Assembly: GCA_017560175.1 (NCBI GenBank) | Contig: JAFYOK010000132.1 | Location: 1 to 12,419 of the forward strand | Source: Clostridia bacterium | GTDB lineage: Bacteria; Bacillota; Clostridia; Oscillospirales; Butyricicoccaceae | Direction: 5' to 3' | Length of the DNA stretch: 12,419 nt | Shown here: in pieces, positions 1 through 6,655 of the stretch | Position numbering within the stretch: the first letter of the stretch is position 1 | Layout of the letters: each line of letters begins with the position of its first letter | Position numbers and translations under genes: made by a program | Notes under the pieces: generated by a model | Seen by the model: the letters and a program-made list of their open reading frames with translations, nothing else | Database searches by the model: none | Told to the model about the DNA's origin: nothing

Positions 1-46
1 AGTTTAAGTGTTTTGAGCACATTATGGCATATATAACATAGAAAGA

Positions 47-66
47 CAGGGGCAAAACCGCCCCTG
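47..66 (-). terminator. Intrinsic terminator after spoIVB
   Basis: A perfect 7-bp GC-rich stem (CAGGGGC / GCCCCTG) with a 6-nt loop lies 9 nt beyond the spoIVB stop. On the minus strand it is followed by TCTTTCT, a moderately T-rich tail. On the plus strand the sequence after the stem is T-rich only after several bases, so minus-strand termination is the better reading. Confidence 0.65.
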
Positions 67-75
67 CCATCAGTT

Positions 76-1113
76 TTATTTCGCTGCTTCTAACATATTT
101 TCTATAAAGATACCATAACCACGTGTTGGATCATTTACAAGGACATGAGTCACCGCGCCCACTAACTTTCCATCCTGAATAATTGGCGAACCAGACATCC
201 CCTGGACAATGCCTCCGGTCTGCTCGATCAGATCCTTATCGGTGATCTCGATCATAAAGTTCTTGGATGATCCATCATCTTCGAGGATTTTTGTGATCCT
301 GCCCGCATACCGCTCTACCTTTGCCCCATCGACATTGGAAATAATTTCGATCTTTCCGCATCTGATCTCGTCGGTATCGGCAACCGCATAGGCCTTCTTC
401 CCTGCATAAACAGCCGGATCGGTGATGCGGCCAAAAACACCCTGCATTGTATTTTTAAAAAGTACACCATTATCCTGCCGCAGGTCGAATGTGCCGCTCA
501 ACTGCCCCGGCGCACCCGATCGACCTTTGGTCACGGCTATGACCTCCGAGCCCATAATACTGCCATTGTCGAAAGGCATCAGTCCGCCGGTGTCCACATC
601 ACAGATGCCATGACCCAAGGCACCAAAATCACCTGTTTCGGGATCAACATAGGTGATGGTACCGATACCGGCCATACTGTCTCGCACCCACGCACCCAGT
701 TTATATCCATTGGTGGTTTTGGCAAGGCCTTCAATATTCACGACCATCTCTTCCCCATTTCTGCGGATGGTCAGCTCGGCTCGTGGCTGCGGCAATGCCG
801 ACAACAGATCGGAAAGCTGCTCATTGCATTCAATGGCTGTACCGTTGACTGCCGTGATGACATCGCCGATCTGCAAACCATTCTGCTCAGCCGGAGATAT
901 GCATCCAAGCATCTTTTCCGATGCAAACCCAATGACCATGGCGCCGCCCGAAAACATTTTGATACCGGTGGTTCGCCCCAGCGGAATGAGTTGCTTCTCC
1001 GCCGCATGGATATCGGCAGACATTACCGGCAATACTAATGCCAGAGCCAGCGCTACTGCACTCAGCTGCGCTATCCATTTTTTAAATTTCAATTTTGTTT
1101 TAATAATCTCCAC
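76..1113 (-). CDS. spoIVB: SpoIVB peptidase (family S55), sporulation signalling protease
   Basis: Made in the forespore and acting across the intermembrane space, SpoIVB starts the SpoIVFA/SpoIVFB cascade that leads to pro-sigma-K processing. Residues 13-37 form a hydrophobic membrane anchor or signal segment. A PDZ domain covers about residues 60-130 and the S55 protease domain follows. The triad is visible: His168 in ALGHGI, Asp292 in EITD and Ser307 in GMSGSP; the 15-residue Asp-Ser spacing equals that of B. subtilis SpoIVB (Asp363/Ser378). I chose GTG at 1113 because AGGAAGGGAG sits just before it; the upstream TTG at 1140 has no ribosome site and would add nine residues. The resulting 345 aa is shorter than the roughly 425 aa of B. 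subtilis, mostly ahead of the PDZ. The gene lies alone between two terminators, behind a forespore-type promoter. The family call is very secure. Confidence 0.96.
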   Translation of the reverse strand: MEIIKTKLKFKKWIAQLSAVALALALVLPVMSADIHAAEKQLIPLGRTTGIKMFSGGAMVIGFASEKMLGCISPAEQNGLQIGDVITAVNGTAIECNEQLSDLLSALPQPRAELTIRRNGEEMVVNIEGLAKTTNGYKLGAWVRDSMAGIGTITYVDPETGDFGALGHGICDVDTGGLMPFDNGSIMGSEVIAVTKGRSGAPGQLSGTFDLRQDNGVLFKNTMQGVFGRITDPAVYAGKKAYAVADTDEIRCGKIEIISNVDGAKVERYAGRITKILEDDGSSKNFMIEITDKDLIEQTGGIVQGMSGSPIIQDGKLVGAVTHVLVNDPTRGYGIFIENMLEAAK

Positions 1114-1114
1114 G

Positions 1115-1124
1115 CTCCCTTCCT
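1115..1124 (-). promoter_or_regulatory. Ribosome binding site fixing the GTG start of spoIVB
   Basis: The minus strand reads AGGAAGGGAG immediately before C and GTG. This places initiation at GTG 1113 rather than at the longer TTG start at 1140, which has no purine-rich stretch upstream. Confidence 0.7.
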
Positions 1125-1162
1125 GTATTAGTCTATCCAACAGGACGAGCGTTTGCCTCTAT

Positions 1163-1192
1163 AAATGATGCCATTCGCGGAAGTTCATAAAC
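1163..1192 (-). promoter_or_regulatory. Candidate sigma-F/sigma-G (forespore) promoter of spoIVB
   Basis: On the minus strand, GTTTA (1188-1192) matches the sigma-F/G -35 element GYWTA. After 15 nt, GGCATCATTT (1163-1172) matches the sigma-F -10 pattern GGNRANANTW at seven of eight defined positions, and its CATCATT matches the sigma-G pattern CATNHTA at six of seven. Initiation about 7 nt downstream gives a leader of roughly 43 nt before the GTG. spoIVB is a forespore (sigma-G) gene in B. subtilis, so this fits; the match itself was made by eye. Confidence 0.55.
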
Positions 1193-1201
1193 ATAACAAG
1201 A

Positions 1202-1228
1202 AAAGCCCGGCTATCACAGCCGGGCTTT
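1202..1228 (-). terminator. Intrinsic terminator after fba
   Basis: A perfect 11-bp stem (AAAGCCCGGCT / AGCCGGGCTTT) with a 5-nt loop is followed on the minus strand by a T-rich tail (TTTTCTTGTT). It lies 26 nt beyond the aldolase stop and separates fba from the spoIVB promoter. Confidence 0.92.
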
Positions 1229-1254
1229 GTCTTATGCCAAAAACTTCTTTTAAA

Positions 1255-2190
1255 TTAGAGAGAGTTGGACGAACCGAGGACGTTTCTGATCTTGTGTGCG
1301 ACCATAGCCTTCAGAGCTTCACGGCCGGGTGTCAGGAACTGTCTGGGGTCGAAGTGTTCGGGATGCTCGATCAGGTGCTTACGAACAGCAGCTGTCATGC
1401 AGATACGCAGGTCGGAGTCGATGTTGATCTTGCAGACGGCCATCTGTGCAGCCTGGCGCAGCATTTCCTCGGGAATGCCGATGGCATCGGGCATCTTGCC
1501 GCCGAACTGGTTGACCATAGCGACAAACTCCTGAGGAACGGAAGAAGCACCGTGCAGAACGATGGGGAAACCATCGATTCTCTTCTGGATATCTTCCAGA
1601 ATGTCGAAGCGCAGACGGGGCTTCTGACCGGGCTTGAACTTATAAGCACCGTGGCTTGTGCCGATGGCAATAGCCAGAGAGTCAACACCTGTGCGTGCAA
1701 CAAACTCTTCGACCTGTGCAGGATCGGTGAAGCTTGCGTCTTCTGCGGAAACGTTGACATCGTCTTCGATGCCGGCCAGCTTACCCAGCTCGCCTTCAAC
1801 GACAACGCCTCTTGCGTGTGCATAGTCAACGACCTGCTTTGTCAGCGCGATGTTGTCTTCAAAGCTATGCTTGGAACCATCGATCATGACGGAAGAGAAG
1901 CCGCCGTCGATGCAGGACTTGCAGATCTCAAAATTCTCGCCGTGGTCCAGATGCAGAGCCAGGGGCAGACCTGTCTCAGCGATAGCAGCCTCGACCAGCT
2001 TGACCAGATAGTTGTGCTTGGCATACTTTCTTGCGCCGGCAGAGACCTGCAGAATGACAGGGGACTTTTCCTCTGCGGCGGCTTCTGTGATGCCCTGGAT
2101 GATCTCCATATTGTTTACATTGAAGGCACCGATGGCGTAGCCGCCCTTATAGGCCTTTTCAAACATTTCTTTTGTGGTTACGAGTGGCAT
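1255..2190 (-). CDS. fba: Class II (zinc-dependent) fructose-bisphosphate aldolase
   Basis: This cytosolic glycolysis/gluconeogenesis enzyme cleaves fructose-1,6-bisphosphate to dihydroxyacetone phosphate and glyceraldehyde-3-phosphate. The 311-aa product is a full-length class II aldolase. Key features are HLDHG at 80-84 (catalytic Asp82, zinc ligand His83), Glu134 in EGELG, His180 in GTSHGAYKF and zinc ligand His213 in VLHGASS. The ATG is preceded by GGAGG with a 7-nt spacer. A sigma-A-like promoter lies upstream and a strong terminator downstream, so it is probably monocistronic. It diverges from the PPi-phosphofructokinase gene that makes its substrate. Codon use is strongly biased, in line with high expression. 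Tagatose-bisphosphate aldolase is a relative; the glycolytic neighbour favours FBA. Confidence 0.97.
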   Translation of the reverse strand: MPLVTTKEMFEKAYKGGYAIGAFNVNNMEIIQGITEAAAEEKSPVILQVSAGARKYAKHNYLVKLVEAAIAETGLPLALHLDHGENFEICKSCIDGGFSSVMIDGSKHSFEDNIALTKQVVDYAHARGVVVEGELGKLAGIEDDVNVSAEDASFTDPAQVEEFVARTGVDSLAIAIGTSHGAYKFKPGQKPRLRFDILEDIQKRIDGFPIVLHGASSVPQEFVAMVNQFGGKMPDAIGIPEEMLRQAAQMAVCKINIDSDLRICMTAAVRKHLIEHPEHFDPRQFLTPGREALKAMVAHKIRNVLGSSNSL

Positions 2191-2222
2191 GTTGATTCCT
2201 CCAAACCTATTATGATATCTCT

Positions 2223-2251
2223 ATTCTACCAGTTTGAAACAAAATATTCAA
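2223..2251 (-). promoter_or_regulatory. Sigma-A-type promoter of fba
   Basis: On the minus strand, TTGAAT (2246-2251) and TAGAAT (2223-2228) are separated by exactly 17 nt. They match the consensus at 4/6 and 5/6. Transcription would start around 2216, giving a leader of about 26 nt that contains the GGAGG ribosome site. Confidence 0.75.
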
Positions 2252-2296
2252 TAGAGAGAATCCCTGTCATTGTATTTTGTTTGCAAATATGGTAGA
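2225..2296. repeat. Inverted repeat shared by the divergent fba and pfp promoters
   Basis: Read outward in each direction, the two promoters carry nearly the same block. On the plus strand (2274-2296) it is ATTTTGTTT, G, CAAA, TA, TGGTAGA. On the minus strand (2245 down to 2225) it is ATTTTGTTT, CAAAC, TGGTAGA. Each block spans the spacer and the -10 box. In each promoter the TTG of the -35 box pairs with a CAA in the spacer (2270-2286, and 2234-2251 on the minus strand). This may be a binding site for one regulator that controls both genes, or it may come from duplication of a promoter. No regulator is identified. Confidence 0.55.
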
Positions 2297-2298
2297 CT
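2270..2298 (+). promoter_or_regulatory. Candidate promoter of the PPi-phosphofructokinase gene
   Basis: TTGTAT (2270-2275) and TAGACT (2293-2298) are 17 nt apart. Each hexamer is a weak match to the sigma-A consensus, but the spacing is ideal and the block mirrors the fba promoter. The predicted leader is about 48 nt. Confidence 0.5.
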
Positions 2299-2313
2299 TA
2301 AATTGATTACTAT

Positions 2314-2327
2314 AGATCATTCGATCT
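2314..2327 (+). other. Small hairpin in the pfp leader
   Basis: AGATC and GATCT form a perfect 5-bp stem with a 4-nt loop (ATTC), between the candidate promoter and the GGAGG ribosome site. It is too short to act as a terminator; it might affect mRNA stability or be chance. Confidence 0.3.
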
Positions 2328-2353
2328 TTCATATTTGAACGGAGGTTTTATAC

Positions 2354-3595
2354 ATGTCTCTTAAAGGCGCATGCATCTTCGGCCAGTCGGGCGGCCCGAC
2401 ATCGGTCATCAACGCCAGCGCATACGGCGTTTTCAGCGAAGCTCTCAAAAACCCCAACATCACCCGTGTCTTGGGCGCTGCCAACGGCATCAAGGGCGTT
2501 CTGAACGACAATCTCTATGATATCGGTCAGGAAGACGCTTTTGAACTGGAGCTGCTCAAGAACACCCCCTCCTCGGCTCTCGGCTCCTGCCGTTATAAGC
2601 TGAAGGATCCCTCGGTCGATGATACCGACTACAAGCGCATTCTGGAAATCTTTAAGAAGTACGATGTCCGCTACTTCTTCTACAATGGCGGCAACGACTC
2701 TATGGATACCTGCAATAAGGTCTCCAAGTATCTGCTGAGCCAGGGCTACGAGTGCCGCGTTATCGGTATTCCCAAGACCATCGACAATGACCTGTTCGGC
2801 ACAGACCACTGCCCCGGCTTTGGTTCCGCTGCCAAGTATATCGCTACAACCTGCGCAGAGATCTATCGTGACGCTACTGTTTACGATACAGGCGCGATCA
2901 CTGTCATCGAAGCCATGGGCAGAAATGCCGGCTGGCTGACCGCTGCTTCGGCTCTGGCAGAAGTTTCCGGCTGCGGCCCCGATCTGATCTACCTGCCTGA
3001 GCTGCCCTTCGACCTGGATGCTTTTGTTGTCAGAGTCAAGAAGGTCTACGAAGAGAAGGGCAACTGCGTTGTCGCTATCTCCGAAGGCATCAAAGATAAG
3101 GACGGCGTCTTCATCGCAGAGTACGCCAACAAGGATGCTAAGGCTGACGCATTCGGCCACAAGCAGATGGGCGGTTCCGCTGCCTACCTGGCAAACTGCG
3201 TTAAGGATGCAACCGGCGCCAAGGTCCGCGCCATCGAGTACTCCCTCATGCAGCGCTGTGCTGCACACTGCGCTTCCAAGACCGACGTTGATGAAGCTGT
3301 CCTGATGGGTGCTGAGGGTGTCCGTGCTGCAGTTGCAGGCATGACTGACAAGATGGTCGCTATCAGCCGCGAAGAAGGCGTTGACGGCTACAAGGCTAAG
3401 GTCGAAATGCTGCCTCTGACCGTCGTTGCCAACACCGAAAAGAAGTTCCCCCTGGAGTGGATCACAGAAGACGGCGCTGGCATCAAGAAGGATTTCTTCG
3501 ACTATGCTCTGCCCCTGATCGCCGGCGAGAATCCCTATACATGGGAGCAGGGTCTGCCCCGCTTCGCCAACCTCAAGAAGATCAAGGCTGAATAA
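2354..3595 (+). CDS. pfp: Pyrophosphate-dependent 6-phosphofructokinase
   Basis: It phosphorylates fructose-6-phosphate to fructose-1,6-bisphosphate using pyrophosphate rather than ATP, reversibly, in the cytosol. The 413-aa protein is a PfkA-superfamily member: nucleotide/PPi-loop GQSGGPTSVINA near the N-terminus, GGND at 112-115, PKTIDND at 140-146 and MGRNAGW at 188-194. Asp115 (GGND, where ATP enzymes have GGDG) and Lys141 (PKTIDND, where ATP enzymes have PGTIDND) are the established residues for PPi specificity. The ATG follows GGAGG with an 8-nt spacer. It diverges from fba and ends at a strong terminator. PPi use is inferred from these two residues, which are reliable markers, though some related proteins use both donors. 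Confidence 0.95.
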   Translation: MSLKGACIFGQSGGPTSVINASAYGVFSEALKNPNITRVLGAANGIKGVLNDNLYDIGQEDAFELELLKNTPSSALGSCRYKLKDPSVDDTDYKRILEIFKKYDVRYFFYNGGNDSMDTCNKVSKYLLSQGYECRVIGIPKTIDNDLFGTDHCPGFGSAAKYIATTCAEIYRDATVYDTGAITVIEAMGRNAGWLTAASALAEVSGCGPDLIYLPELPFDLDAFVVRVKKVYEEKGNCVVAISEGIKDKDGVFIAEYANKDAKADAFGHKQMGGSAAYLANCVKDATGAKVRAIEYSLMQRCAAHCASKTDVDEAVLMGAEGVRAAVAGMTDKMVAISREEGVDGYKAKVEMLPLTVVANTEKKFPLEWITEDGAGIKKDFFDYALPLIAGENPYTWEQGLPRFANLKKIKAE

Positions 3596-3606
3596 TTCCC
3601 TGTTTC

Positions 3607-3639
3607 AAAGAGCCGATGGAGGATATCCATCGGCTCTTT
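3607..3639 (+). terminator. Intrinsic terminator after pfp
   Basis: A perfect 14-bp stem (3607-3620 with 3626-3639, core GAGCCGATGGA / TCCATCGGCTC) with a 5-nt loop is followed by T-rich sequence. It starts 11 nt past the pfp stop. Confidence 0.94.
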
Positions 3640-3668
3640 TCTTATATTTTTATCTGCAAAAAGCAAAA

Positions 3669-3700
3669 GGCCATGTAAAGGTTTTATTCTTTACATGGTC
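3669..3700 (-). terminator. AT-rich intrinsic terminator after the cysteine/HD-like gene, possibly bidirectional
   Basis: CCATGTAAAG (3671-3680) and CTTTACATGG (3689-3698) form a perfect 10-bp stem with an 8-nt loop, extended by a G-T wobble and a G-C pair. On the minus strand CCTTTTGCTTTTT follows; on the plus strand TTATTTTATT follows. It lies between two convergent genes and may end transcription both ways. Confidence 0.8.
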
Positions 3701-3714
3701 TTATTTTATTGCGT

Positions 3715-4656
3715 TTATCTCAGCTCTTTGTCCTTTTCACTAAGCCATAAATCAAGAATATCCTCTACATCCCAGCGACGCAACGGAATGGCATCGGGCG
3801 CAACCGTGCGCAGCTCCTCGGGCAGCTCACCCACGGGCATCCAGCGACATTCATCTTTGAGCAGGCCGAAAACTTCCAGACCTTCGGGAATCTCATAAAG
3901 AACACCACGCTCAAAATCACCCCAATAGGAAACAAAAATATCCTTGAAGAGCGCCGATGCTTCCCAATAAACCGGCTTGGCATTTTCATCCGCTTCCAGG
4001 CTCAACAGTGCATCCAGCAGACCGCTGTAGTACCAGGAGAGATCTTCCATGGGATAACGGAACCATGCCCATACGGCTTCACCCATCTCATCAAAGTCGC
4101 GCCACAGGCTTCGGAGTGCTGCAACCAGATCGGCCAGAACAATCAGCTTATGATCGCGGTCACTTTCACGAATGGCATTGTGCATCTCTTCCCACTGCTT
4201 GAGATGATCTTCTTCTCCTTCTTCCAGCGCATAAGGAGCAACCAGCTCGGCAACTTCCTGTCCATAGTTCTCCACGATTTCTTCTGTAGGAATATCGCCG
4301 CTGTACATCAAGCCTGCAACCAACACAGGAACTTCCGCACGCATGCTCTGCAGCACCTGCAGGGCTTCCAGTGTCAGCAGGATCGACGGACGACCTGCAT
4401 TCCACTGGGTGCGTCCTGCCTGGCGCTGTACAGCGTGACAGATGGCACGATCCAACATGGTGTTTTCGTTGTGCGGACAATTCATGCAGCGCTCACTACG
4501 CTCCTGCACATCGCTTTCGGTCAGCCACTCACCTTCTCCTCCACGAGGTACTCGCCCGCTCTTAATCAGCTGGACAGTAGATGTGCAATCCTCTTTCTGG
4601 ATCTCTTCGTCATATAAAGGGCAATAGAAACCGCCCTGTTCTTTTTCTTCATGCAT
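3715..4656 (-). CDS. Unnamed protein: N-terminal cysteine cluster plus degenerate RelA/SpoT-like HD region
   Basis: I do not recognise a named gene. The protein is 313 aa and seems cytosolic. Cys12 and Cys24 (YCPLYD...DC) with Cys57 and Cys60 (CMNCPH) could bind one metal ion. Residues about 69-190 follow the order of the HD domain of (p)ppGpp-hydrolase-like proteins: LDRAICHAVQRQAG, then GLMYSGDIPTEEIVENYGQEV, then HKLIVLADLVAALRSL. The HP, HD and Asn positions of the active family appear replaced, so hydrolase activity is doubtful. WFRYPMEDLSWYY at about 200-215 also recalls clostridial HD proteins. Acidic residues are abundant. ATG 4656 was chosen because GGAGG lies upstream; a longer reading would begin in a terminator hairpin. 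The gene stands alone between terminators. Function unknown; the HD relation comes from remembered family patterns and is moderate. Confidence 0.85.
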   Translation of the reverse strand: MHEEKEQGGFYCPLYDEEIQKEDCTSTVQLIKSGRVPRGGEGEWLTESDVQERSERCMNCPHNENTMLDRAICHAVQRQAGRTQWNAGRPSILLTLEALQVLQSMRAEVPVLVAGLMYSGDIPTEEIVENYGQEVAELVAPYALEEGEEDHLKQWEEMHNAIRESDRDHKLIVLADLVAALRSLWRDFDEMGEAVWAWFRYPMEDLSWYYSGLLDALLSLEADENAKPVYWEASALFKDIFVSYWGDFERGVLYEIPEGLEVFGLLKDECRWMPVGELPEELRTVAPDAIPLRRWDVEDILDLWLSEKDKELR

Positions 4657-4667
4657 TGGTTCTTTAT

Positions 4668-4672
4668 CCTCC
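4668..4672 (-). promoter_or_regulatory. Ribosome binding site fixing the start at 4656
   Basis: GGAGG on the minus strand lies 11 nt before ATG 4656, a little farther than usual. The alternative ATG at 4728 would start upstream of the transcription terminator at 4692-4715 and has no such site. Confidence 0.65.
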
Positions 4673-4691
4673 GGGGTTCTTGGGTAAAAGA

Positions 4692-4715
4692 GGCCCGTGC
4701 AATCATGCACAGGCC
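4692..4715 (-). terminator. Intrinsic terminator after the 2-hydroxyacid dehydrogenase gene
   Basis: A 10-bp stem (GGCCTGTGCA / TGCACGGGCC, one G-T wobble) with a 4-nt loop is followed on the minus strand by TCTTTT. It lies 22 nt after the dehydrogenase stop and separates it from the cysteine/HD-like gene. Confidence 0.85.
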
Positions 4716-4737
4716 CCGATAAAATCAAAAGTTTGGC

Positions 4738-5703
4738 TTAGTAACCGGCCTTGCGGTCGACCAGGTTACGCATGGGCTCGCCCTTGGAATAATGCTCAAT
4801 ATTCTCAAGGAACATATCGACGACCAGATCACGGGTAACGTCCAGGGTCATATTGCCCGAAACATGGGGAGTGATCAGGACATTGGGGGCATTCCACAGT
4901 GCATCGTCTACAGGCAGGGGCTCGGGAACAACAACGTCAAGAGCTGCGCCCTTGAGCTTGCCCGACTCCAGTGCAGCGATCAGTGCAGGCTGATCGACAG
5001 CCCAGCCACGACCGACATTGATCAGATAAGCGCCATCCTTCATCAGTTCCAGACGGCGAGCATCGATAAGGTGTGTCGTTGCATCTGTGCCGGGAACACA
5101 CAGTGCTACGATATCCGCACCCTGGATGGCTTCATCCAGCTGGTCGATGGTATAAACTTCATCATAGGCAGCATCACCGGGCTTCTTTGTGCGGCGGACA
5201 CCACGGATGCAGGCTGCACCCATCGCCTTGGCGCGACGTGCAAAATTGGTACCGATGTCGCCCATGCCGACAATGGTGATGGTGGAACGCATGATGGAGT
5301 CGATTTCGCCAATGATACCCCAGCCATGCTTTGCAGTCTGCGCCATATACTCAGGCATACGACGCATCATCATCAGTGCAACACAGATCATGTGCTCGGC
5401 GATGGTGACACCGTAACCACCTGCAGAGTTGGTAACGATTACATCGGGATTGGGATAGATCTCATCACTGGTGAACTTATCAACACCTGCGAAAGAACAA
5501 GCCAGCCACTTGAGGGATTTGTCTGCTGTGATGGCTTCCGGCTTAAAATTGCCGAAAAGGATCTCGCAACCATTGCTGCCCTGCAGTGCCGCTTCGTCTG
5601 TTTCAAAATAAACTACTTCATGACCAAAGGCCGATGCCTTTGCTTCGATTCTTGCCTTCAGGCCTTCATCCAGGAAAGCCGCATTGATGCCGATTTTTGC
5701 CAT
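4738..5703 (-). CDS. D-isomer-specific 2-hydroxyacid dehydrogenase
   Basis: The 321-aa protein belongs to the family that reversibly reduces 2-oxoacids (such as glyoxylate, hydroxypyruvate or pyruvate) to D-2-hydroxyacids. The Rossmann motif GMGDIG is at 146-151. The catalytic set is Arg232 (NVGRG), Glu261 (VVPEPLP) and His280 (TPHVSG). Basic residues after the second Rossmann strand (GVRRT, 168-172) instead of an acidic one suggest NADP(H), which is an inference. The ATG follows AGGAGG with an 8-nt spacer, almost the same initiation region as fba. The gap to yihY upstream is 36 nt with no terminator or clear promoter, so the two are probably co-transcribed; a terminator follows. Codon use resembles the glycolytic genes, suggesting high expression. 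The substrate cannot be told; glyoxylate/hydroxypyruvate reductase is the closest guess. Confidence 0.93.
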   Translation of the reverse strand: MAKIGINAAFLDEGLKARIEAKASAFGHEVVYFETDEAALQGSNGCEILFGNFKPEAITADKSLKWLACSFAGVDKFTSDEIYPNPDVIVTNSAGGYGVTIAEHMICVALMMMRRMPEYMAQTAKHGWGIIGEIDSIMRSTITIVGMGDIGTNFARRAKAMGAACIRGVRRTKKPGDAAYDEVYTIDQLDEAIQGADIVALCVPGTDATTHLIDARRLELMKDGAYLINVGRGWAVDQPALIAALESGKLKGAALDVVVPEPLPVDDALWNAPNVLITPHVSGNMTLDVTRDLVVDMFLENIEHYSKGEPMRNLVDRKAGY

Positions 5704-5739
5704 GTTGATTTCCTCCTGTGATTTTCTATCTGTATGGTT

Positions 5740-6576
5740 TTACTTTTCTTTGCTATGTCGTTCTTCCCGCTTGATCTCAATAAGAATGCCATTCAGTTCA
5801 CCACCCATAATCAGCATGGTGGCCACCAACTGCAGCCAGACCATCAATACCATAATGGCCGTCAATGAACCATAGATCAGCGAATAATTGGATATATGAG
5901 AAACATAATAGGAAAATATGCCGGTGACTACAGTAATACCCAAGCCGGAAAAAACCGCACCGGGCAATGCTTTTGAAAATGAATACCGACCGCTGGGAAC
6001 AAGGTAATAAAACCCACCCAGCATTAAAAAGATATAAGTCGGCAGTAATACAAACTTGAGCAGACGCAACAGCGCTGAGATACTCTCGGGAATATAAAGA
6101 TAACCCTGCAGCATCTCAATGACCAGTTCTCCTCCCCATACCAACAGGCAGAGCGCAAAAACCGACAGAAGAAAAACTGCAGAAAAAACAGCGGCAGTCA
6201 CATAATTGATGATACCCGCCTTGCGGATGGCATAAGCCTGACGTACGGATGTCAGTAAAGAGTCTAAAGCACGTGTCAACGCATACAAGGTCATAAACAG
6301 ACCGACAAAGAAGATATAGGGCGCATCGATTTCTCCGATATATACCAGATAATCAACAACGATCCCGATCACCTCTCCGGGCAGCACACCTTCAAACCGC
6401 TGCAGAATATAAATAATATCCACATTAAAACGGCTGATGATGGTATTGGCCAGAATGACCAACGGAAAAAGAGAGAAAAACAGAAAGAAGGCCAGTTCGG
6501 CCGCTGACCGCGTGACACTATCGTAAAAATAGCGTCTGACCATTCGGCTGCAAATCTTAATCGCTTTCTCCATCAT
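5740..6576 (-). CDS. yihY: YihY/virulence factor BrkB family membrane protein
   Basis: This 278-aa inner-membrane protein has about six hydrophobic segments (roughly residues 26-50, 86-108, 123-148, 166-190, 203-225, 235-262). The conserved C-terminal block YGSLTAIMVLMVWLQL followed by MGGELN is the family signature, and the AFFLFFSLFPLVI segment is typical of the N-terminal helix. The family was once called RNase BN in error; its molecular role is still unclear and transport has been suggested. ATG 6576 is preceded by AAAGGG with a 7-nt spacer; a second ATG follows directly and could be used instead. A near-consensus promoter lies about 80 nt upstream. The gene is followed after 36 nt by the dehydrogenase gene. 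It has more A+T than the metabolic genes around it. Confidence 0.92.
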   Translation of the reverse strand: MMEKAIKICSRMVRRYFYDSVTRSAAELAFFLFFSLFPLVILANTIISRFNVDIIYILQRFEGVLPGEVIGIVVDYLVYIGEIDAPYIFFVGLFMTLYALTRALDSLLTSVRQAYAIRKAGIINYVTAAVFSAVFLLSVFALCLLVWGGELVIEMLQGYLYIPESISALLRLLKFVLLPTYIFLMLGGFYYLVPSGRYSFSKALPGAVFSGLGITVVTGIFSYYVSHISNYSLIYGSLTAIMVLMVWLQLVATMLIMGGELNGILIEIKREERHSKEK

Positions 6577-6655
6577 CAGGATACCCTTTCCCTTTTGCCG
6601 CGGTCTGCCACTCAGTCATAGAACGGTAAAATGAGTATATGCATCAAACACAATT

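Noticed and set aside
1..46. Possible start of a spo0A leader or promoter to the left of spoIVB.
   Set aside because: No convincing -35/-10 pair or reading frame is visible in these bases; GTG...CAC symmetry at about 18-30 is too short to count.
1114..1140. Extending SpoIVB to the TTG at 1140.
   Set aside because: No ribosome site precedes it and it would lie only about 16 nt from the predicted transcription start; GTG at 1113 has a strong site.
2234..2286. Rex or CcpA operators in the pfp-fba control region.
   Set aside because: No CcpA-type site is seen. The TTG...CAA pairs match a Rex consensus only at the ends (about 8 of 14 positions at fba), too weak to name.
1165..2295. A 376-codon open frame on the plus strand opposite fba.
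   Set aside because: It is antisense to a clear aldolase gene. Its residues (runs of Leu, Asp, Gln, Cys) match no family and come from codon bias that avoids reverse-strand stops. It has no ribosome site.
2348..3268. A 306-codon minus-strand frame opposite pfp.
   Set aside because: It is a codon-bias shadow of the phosphofructokinase gene, with no initiation signal or recognisable domain.
4792..5721. A 309-codon plus-strand frame opposite the dehydrogenase gene.
   Set aside because: It is antisense to a gene with full catalytic motifs. Its composition is typical of shadow frames.
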